Shown here: one piece after another, positions 57,901 through 64,000 of the stretch
Layout: every line of letters starts with the position of its first letter
Position numbering within the stretch: position 1 is the first letter of the stretch
Assembly (NCBI RefSeq): GCF_040869045.1
Contig: NC_090319.1
Location: 373,193,601-373,257,600, forward strand
Direction of reading: 5' to 3'
From: Eurosta solidaginis
Taxonomy: Eukaryota; Arthropoda; Insecta; Diptera; Tephritidae
Length of the DNA: 64,000 nucleotides
Position numbers and translations under genes: made by a program
The notes under the pieces: model-generated
What the model was told of the DNA's origin: nothing
Seen by the model: only the letters and a program-made list of their open reading frames with translations
Databases searched by the model: none

Positions 57901-59322
57901 ATGGATATAAAAAATTTTAATAATATTTCCACAAAAATACTTACATTTCCTTTTTTGACATTTCGTTTTTTATTAGGGATAGTAAAATAAAGGCGATAAA
58001 AGCTACATAATCAAACTTGGCAGTAATGATATTATAAACACCTATTTCATAAGTGTGGATAAAGTTGTGCACTTAGCAATCAATACAATGCACATTATTA
58101 AGAACACAGCTAATAAAAAAATTTAACATTTGATTCAAAACCACTTTTAAAAATTCAAAGAAATCGCAAGTACGTTGAGTAAATGTGGCGTAAAAAAATT
58201 ATGATCAGCAAATTTACGCAAAACCTCTGCTTTGAGTGAATCAAAAATAATCAACGAGGCGTTCAACAAGACACCGTCAAACAGTGGACTAACAGTGTTG
58301 TTTTCTGAATGCGCCCAACGTAGCTACCATTGTAAATTTTACCAAGTAGCGCAACTAACAGCTGATCGGTGAAAATTCGCACATTCACACACACAGTTCT
58401 CGACTCAGTTTCAAAACAAAATTTTAGATTATTTAATTCAAATTTTAAAGTGAGATAATCCTTACAAATTTATGTATACAGAATATATATGGCGTTTTTG
58501 TTGTTATTAAAACAATAGTTTTATTTATATTAAAGCTTTTATCATTTCTTTTTTTTTAACTTTGAAAAATCTCCGAACACCATTCCTTCATTATATGACA
58601 TTCGACAGCCTAGTCCACTGCCTTCCACTCTATTCGCAACATAACCTCTACTTAAGCTGCCAAAATATATAGTAAACAATGGTAGATACTTAAATCGTTT
58701 AGTCTGTATTCACCTTATCTTCTTTATTTTCGAGTTTGATCCCACGAATATTATTGTACAAACATATTTACACATCTGCACAATAACTTCCGCACTGGCT
58801 TCCCCAATGTTTACAGACTATTCTATTCTGCTGACACACTTTCGATCTTGTTTATATGCACATGAATGGTAGCAGATGTGGATGTAGTCGATATACGAAA
58901 ATTGTATGCATGTGTGTGTTGGATGTGTGGACGTTATGAACAGCGTTGCCATATATTTTTTTTCCAAGTCGCCCAAAAAATCGTCATATCTATGGCAACA
59001 ACAAATAACAACCAAAGTTGAGTTAGGACGAATTTGGGTTATTACCAGGGGACGTACGATTGTGTTTGCCGGAAACCAAAATAAAATCGCCGGATTTCAT
59101 TCAACAATATTAACTTTAAAAGTGCTTTTCTGAAAATTGTCTTTGATTGTTATTTTTTGTTGCCACATAAACATATAAAATCATTTTCAATTCATTTTTT
59201 TTTTTATTTTATAAATAACAGAAACGTCTTAAAAGATAAATTTGGTATTACATACAAAAGGTACAGTCATTTTAACAATTATTATTATTTTTTTTCTTTT
59301 TGCTCGAATCGAACCTCCTATA
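57901..59322. other. no recognisable gene
   Basis: AT-rich with short frames only; no terminal repeats or family motifs seen. Confidence 0.35.
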
Positions 59323-59770
59323 TCATTTTAGTTTCTTAGTTATACATTTTCGCGTTCGTTTTTTTAGCATATTTATTTGCGGTTTAATATTATAACAGGA
59401 AATGTTATTCAATTTTAAATAATCTTGGGCTAGCAATATTCCTGTTAATGTATCAGATTTCAGATGGTTTCGGATTTTTGTTTTGCTTAAATTTATTTTA
59501 GAAAAAGTTCGTTCTACATTCGCTGAAGAGTGTGGCAAGCACATTAGAGCTGCAACGAATGCAAATAAATTAAAAAAAGCGTATGTAGAGTCAGCTCTTT
59601 TGATGTTTTCCAAAAAACTTCTGGAGGAACCTTAGAAAGGTCTTCAAAATAGAGGAACTGCGGCATTTGTGCTATAGCGTTTAGTTTTTGGGTAATTTTG
59701 GCCAAACCAAAAGTCCAATTCACCCCTTTTTCGTCGCATTTTGTTTTGTGAAATATCATTTATAGCGTAC
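59323..59770 (-). pseudogene. hAT transposase C-terminal (dimerisation) fragment
   Basis: Minus strand. Frame one ends FEDLSKVPPEVFWK; after a one-base shift in a T run near 59612 the sequence continues NIKRADSTYAFFNLFAFVAA, then LPHSSANVERTFSKINLSKT and KIRNHLKSDTLTGILLAQ. The LPHSSANVERTFS block is the hallmark of the hAT C-terminal dimerisation domain. The catalytic part and N-terminal zinc finger are absent. Dead fragment; it could belong to the hAT family that supplies the non-autonomous copies elsewhere in the window, but the link is untested. Confidence 0.8.
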
Positions 59771-60149
59771 TTTATCAAAAGTTGTATACCACCAACAGTT
59801 TACAATGTATAAGATGAAATTCGGGTGAGTTCGCAATGCCGCTTCACCAAAAATTGGCGGGTAATGTGGTACGCAAACGTAGGCTAATTTTAATTTACTA
59901 AAGAAAATATTAAATAACTTCTTTTAAAATTTACCAATTTTATTAATAAAAGATAAATAGCTTCTCAAAAGATAAAATAAAATACCTCCTTGGCTCGTTG
60001 ATATTAAAAATGAATAAGTTATTGGAAATATCAAAATTGCTTAAAAACTTCAATTTGTGCAAGTCTCGCAAATAAAAATTAAAATTTTTTTGGGCCCAAG
60101 CCGTATCGCACTGTAAACAAGCACTCCATTCTGATATATTTCTTTCGTC

Positions 60150-60840
60150 CTTTCATAACTTTTCGCAAAAGGAGCAAATTGCTCCATCTGTAGGCATTTC
60201 AACAAAGTCCCCTTGGTTCGATTCTGCGTAGGCGACGCTTACTTCGGAGCCACAGGTTAATTCTTCACAGTCAGCTTTTCTAACTTTCGCTGCTGGTTTT
60301 TTGAAGGTTCCATGGTGAAACGACTCTTTTACTGGTTGATACCACAGGTTCTGGAGAAGTCACTCGATTTGTATTAGATGTCGGTGAAGTAAGAGTACGT
60401 ACAGTCTCCGAAGTTGCATTATTTTGCTCGGAAACTTCAGAGTTTTCGGCAGTTGCGTGATCATGCATATCATTTGCAGCAATATAGTAAGCATCAGTAA
60501 AAATATTTCGATCAAATGGGTATATACCAGTACAGCTGAAACCGTTAACAGCAACCTGGCCAGTCTGAACCTTTTAATACGCTTTGGAAAAGAGACCAAC
60601 TAAATCGAATTTAGTAACTTTTCTCTCATAAAACGCTTCAATTCGTTACTGTAGTAAGTATTGAGTGGGCTCATGAATGCTCTGTCTAGTCGCATTTTAT
60701 GAGTGGAATGCGGAGGCAAATATATCATCACCACTCCGCCGTTTTCACGAGCTAAGTTGATCACTTCAATATTTATTACTGTAGTGTCCCCCTAAAATCA
60801 ACATTATTGGATCTATCTCTTGGTGTTTAAATATTTAAAA
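60150..60840 (-). pseudogene. pogo/Tigger-like DDE transposase C-terminal fragment
   Basis: Minus strand, several frames. DPIMLILGGHYSN (about 60830-60785) matches the second catalytic block, normally 'lLilDgHxSH', with the Asp replaced by Gly. Then EVINLARENGG, IYLPPHSTHKMRLDRAFMSP and LNTYYSNELKRFMREK (third block, with the usual 'LPPHxSHkLQPLD' slightly changed), then [19 protein letters not shown] (about 60560-60505), a Ser/Thr/Pro-rich tail ([16 protein letters not shown]) and a C-terminal ICSFCEK...C..C knuckle (about 60190-60120). Stops and shifts separate the blocks. N-terminal HTH part absent. Inactive. Confidence 0.75.
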
Positions 60841-61920
60841 TAAATCTTACGTAGAAAGCAGGCCTAAATTGTCATTTTTCATAACAGAATCGTCCAAGCG
60901 TCATTCTAGTTGAAAATCGTCAAAATGAAGACGGCGTCGTCAATCTGTCAACGCTGGTTATGAACGCAGTTGCTTTTCGTAGTTGGCATGTTGATGCCTT
61001 CGCTTCGCACTAACGTATTAACGGCAGTAACAGTGAAATTATTCGAATTGCGTTCGGCTAACCAAACCACTCACCGCCAACAACAACTAAGCAAATAACA
61101 TGAAAAGTCATTAATTTCCAAATGAATGCTCGTGCTTTGGCTGCATTTGCTATGTATGTAGCTGTGAATTCTGCAAAGCTTTGCAAGTTGCAGTCAATGG
61201 TATTTATTTGTACTATGTTTGCATGTGCAATTTTTTTTTTTGTTTTAGTAGAGCATGTCACATTTTCAAATAGCAATCAAATATGTTCTTCTTTTTCTTT
61301 TTTTTGTAATTATTTTTGTTTAAAGTTGCGATTTGTGTGCAAATTTATTTGTGATTGTAAACGCAACAATTTTCCCTTTGCAACTGTAATTAATTGCTTT
61401 TGTTGCTAAAACATTGGATGTAACAATGCATGAATATAAAGATGACAGTTTAAGAGGTTATGAATGTTGTCAATATATCATTTAAGTAGTTGAACAATGC
61501 TAGCAAAGTAATAAAAAGTTTGTTGTTTGAGTTTTTCGTTTTGTTTTGTTCAGCATTTTTATGCGTTTTCATGTCTTTGTCTTACAGACAAAGTCACCTC
61601 AAATTCTAGAAAAGAATATGACAGAAATTATATAGGCAAATAAAAGCTATGATTTAGCAAAAAACAACTTCATGGTAATAGTTTTTCATGGGAAATTCAA
61701 GAAAAATGGAGAAGCCGCTCTGTAATATTTGTTGAAAAGAGGGTTGGCGTCATCAGCGGAAATAAATTTGTGTTTGTCTTTATTTGGTTTTGATGTGTAA
61801 ATATCTTTGCCCGTGGTATGGGGGAATGCAGAATGAAATTTTAAGGCTAGTGTAAACGTAGTGGTAGCGTAAGCGGAGTGTAGTCTTTGGAAGTGCTATG
61901 CTATATGTGGGAATACAAAA
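60841..61920. other. no recognisable gene
   Basis: AT-rich. The 95-codon frame at 61122-61409 is Cys/Phe-rich by base composition only and shows no family motif. Confidence 0.35.
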
Positions 61921-61922
61921 TA

Positions 61923-62345
61923 TGTGATCTGGAATCATGAAAGGGACCTATTGTGCGAAAACACTGTTGTTCACTTTTTGAGTGATTCTTATAGGAAATT
62001 TAACGCTCTTTCCAATGGAACAAACCGCAGTTTTCTGTCTTTCTTAGTTTTTTCGCAAACCGCATTTACCCCAAATCCTACCACAAATACGATATTTTGA
62101 AATATTTCGATCCACGCGCCACCTATCTGGAGATTGTTTCGTTATTATTACATTGTCATCGGGTTCTGAACTATATTCAAAGTTTCAAGCGTGTATCTTA
62201 TCGTGAAGTTACTTAAATTTTAATTACAAAATTCGTTCACAACGGCCGGCCGCTACACAGAGCCAATCTAAGCAAAAACTTTAAACGCGTTTTTCTCGAA
62301 AACTTATTTTCGCCCAATATGTCCCTTTCATGATTCCAGGTCACA
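61923..62345. mobile_element. TA-flanked MITE with ~39-bp TIRs
   Basis: The left end TGTGATCTGGAATCATGAAA (continuing gggacctattgtgcgaaaa) is mirrored at the right end with three mismatches over 39 positions. TA flanks both sides (61921-61922 and 62346-62347). The 423-bp interior is noncoding. The TA duplication is compatible with Tc1/mariner-like or related mobilisation. Confidence 0.75.
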
Positions 62346-62371
62346 TATAATAGTAATGTGCAGCGCAGGCG

Positions 62372-63570
62372 TAGTGTGTGGGACTGATAAGTGGTAGTAG
62401 AGAATGTAAGCGTCAGTTGAAAGGAAAGAGGAGATTTGTTATGAGTATGTTATTGATGAGCTATCGATTTGTTTTCGATGTGTCATATTTGTGTTAGCGA
62501 TAACAAAGGTAATCGATGAGCTATTAAAGAGTTAACAAACAGTAGTCGATTATTTATCAAACGGTCATCGATATGTCATTAAAAAGTAATTGAGAAATTA
62601 TCGATTTGTTAAAAGGAATATATGTATTTATAAATTTTATCGATTTATTATCGAAAAGTTACTGGCCATTTGTCGAAAAGTTATAGTTATGTTGTCAAAC
62701 ATGTATCGATTTTTTTACAAAACTGTCGATTTGTTTTATGTAAAAGTTATCAATTTTTTACGCACGTTATCTGCGTGTGATCATTTTATCGTAAAGTGTT
62801 ACATTTTTTATCAAAATATTATCGATATTTTATCAACATTTTTCGATTACATAATTATATTGGTGTAATCGGCGTATTATAGATTTTTATCGGCTTGTTA
62901 TAATTTTAACATCAGCGTATTATTGATTCGCTGCCGATTTGTAATCGAAAGAATACAGATTTTTTTTTTTAAAACTGTCGTTTTTTTCTGGAAAAGTTAC
63001 TGTTTTACTTTAAACAATTTAAAAATGATTCATCAAAATGTTATCGATTAGCTATCGAGAACTTATGGATTTGTTGTTATATAAGTGTATTTATTATAGA
63101 AAATTTGTTTATTTTTTATTGAAATCAAGTTTTTATTAACATTTTCGATTACTTGCCGGAGAGTTACCAATTTGTGATCGGCGTGTCATCGATTTGATAA
63201 AAATTACTCATTGAATTGTTATAAAATAGATACCGACAAAACTTCCATATAAAATTGATTAAAATTCTGTTAGCCGTCGATAACAACTTGATAAGAAAAC
63301 AAATACTAGCCGATAACTAGGCGATAAAAATGTCGATAGCTCTATGATAATAATTGGCTTGCGATAATTAGCCGATATGAAGAGAATACTTGGTGGTTTC
63401 AGTTGTTACCGCCAAAAAGCCGACAAAGTGTTCTCAAAAATTCCGAAACCATTTATATCTGGTAAAGTTACCTCTGTTTTTCTGTTTGGGTTTAACATCA
63501 GCCCTTTGGCGAGCTCTAGTTAACTCTAAAACATTCGTTGTCTAGACGTACACCTGCATGTTAATACAAC
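62372..63570 (+). repeat. TATCGAT-rich dispersed element, block 3
   Basis: Starts gtgtgtgggactgataagtg, has agagaatgtaagcgtcagtt, then nearly 900 bases of ttatcgatttgttatcga-type phrases. It ends with gataactaggcgataaaaat, ttcagttgttaccgcc and a tail (gagctctagttaactc, ctagacgtacac) shared with block 1. Least interrupted of the three copies. Noncoding. Confidence 0.7.
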
Positions 63571-64000
63571 GCACTTTACGAGTACTTGGCACTCACGCTA
63601 TTTTTTTGTGGTAACCGCAAAGTTGGTAAAAAGTGTTCCGATATACACAGTAACAACTTTTTTTTACCACCTACCTTAGATTCTGTGAGTTTAAGTCAGC
63701 TTTGATAAAAGGTAAAACCTATCGTGGAAGCACTCTATACCATTTAAATTACTGCAGAGTGGGAGGAACTCAACGTCGATTGCAATAATGATCATTTGTG
63801 TGATATGATAAGCATATACTAGCTTAAGATAAACTACATACATATATCGCATGTATAGAAATGAGGTTAAATACATATGCGGAAGCTTGACTACCATCAA
63901 GGGAACTTATTTTGATCATTTGGAACATCTTTCAGATCCGAAATTTATCACACCAAGTAAATATTAGTCTTTCAAAGTAGGTCTTTGACGCTATAAGAGT
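63571..64000. other. no recognisable gene
   Basis: AT-rich right edge of the window; only short frames. Confidence 0.35.

Noticed and set aside
61122..61409. 95-codon Cys/Phe-rich plus-strand frame as a small secreted protein
   Set aside because: Composition follows T-rich sequence; no clear signal peptide order, motif or neighbouring exon signal.
1..64000. Endogenous viral sequences, tRNA or rRNA genes
   Set aside because: None recognised by eye on either strand; all polymerase-like pieces belong to non-LTR or Penelope-like retroelements.

Overview
This window is insect DNA, most probably from an acalyptrate fly of the tephritid (true fruit fly) type. The species is inferred, not shown. 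It is AT-rich, intron-bearing and packed with decayed transposons. Only two host genes are supported, both on the minus strand and both members of the insect-specific Osiris family (DUF1676, secreted/endosomal-membrane proteins of cuticle-forming epithelia). The first is an isolated signal-peptide exon at 5261-5410, very like Osi6, whose remaining exons must lie beyond the left edge. The second is a complete two-exon gene at 28808-29739 (284 aa) with a 77-bp intron, a TATA/initiator core promoter at 29959-29995 and a poly(A) signal near 28560. The window therefore looks like part of an Osiris cluster whose intergenic space and introns have been inflated by mobile elements.

Region by region: 1-5 kb holds an RTE fragment, a CT-rich tandem block, a short retroposon with target-site duplication (TSD), and a 1.6-kb element with ~450-bp terminal inverted repeats (TIRs). 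5-11 kb holds the Osi6-like exon, two dead non-LTR RNase H tails and a degenerate phrase repeat. 11.5-16 kb holds two abutting INE-1/DINE-1-like (Helentron-associated) elements, the first carrying ~16 copies of a ~130-bp minisatellite. 16.5-18.4 kb is a TATCGAT-rich block interrupted by a Penelope-like GIY-YIG remnant. 21 kb has a solo LTR. 22-25 kb has direct repeats, a TIR element and a 30-nt poly(G). 26.6-28.3 kb is a DINE-like element next to the Osiris gene. 30-36 kb has a foldback element, a hAT-type element with exact 8-bp TSD, an RNase H remnant and a second TATCGAT block split by a solo LTR. 37-48 kb is mostly DINE-like copies, a Helitron and an RTE reverse transcriptase fragment. 48-49.5 kb is a three-level nest (Jockey-like, RTE, hAT MITE). 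51.9-55.2 kb is a 3.3-kb transposon with 495-bp TIRs. 55.3-64 kb has more DINE/Helitron sequence, hAT and pogo-like transposase fossils, a TA-flanked MITE and a third TATCGAT block.

The most interesting object is the 51878-55196 element. Its broken gene encodes a protein of a family I know only as an unannotated, multicopy 'uncharacterized protein' of arthropods and other invertebrates (N-terminal cysteine motif, W-EP-H-DCY-C, FIDG, DLK...CCFLCKW, DEHGERFHQ). Here it sits between two long matching inverted repeats, which argues that the family is the transposase of a DNA transposon lineage. All family assignments rest on pattern recognition; no database search was run.
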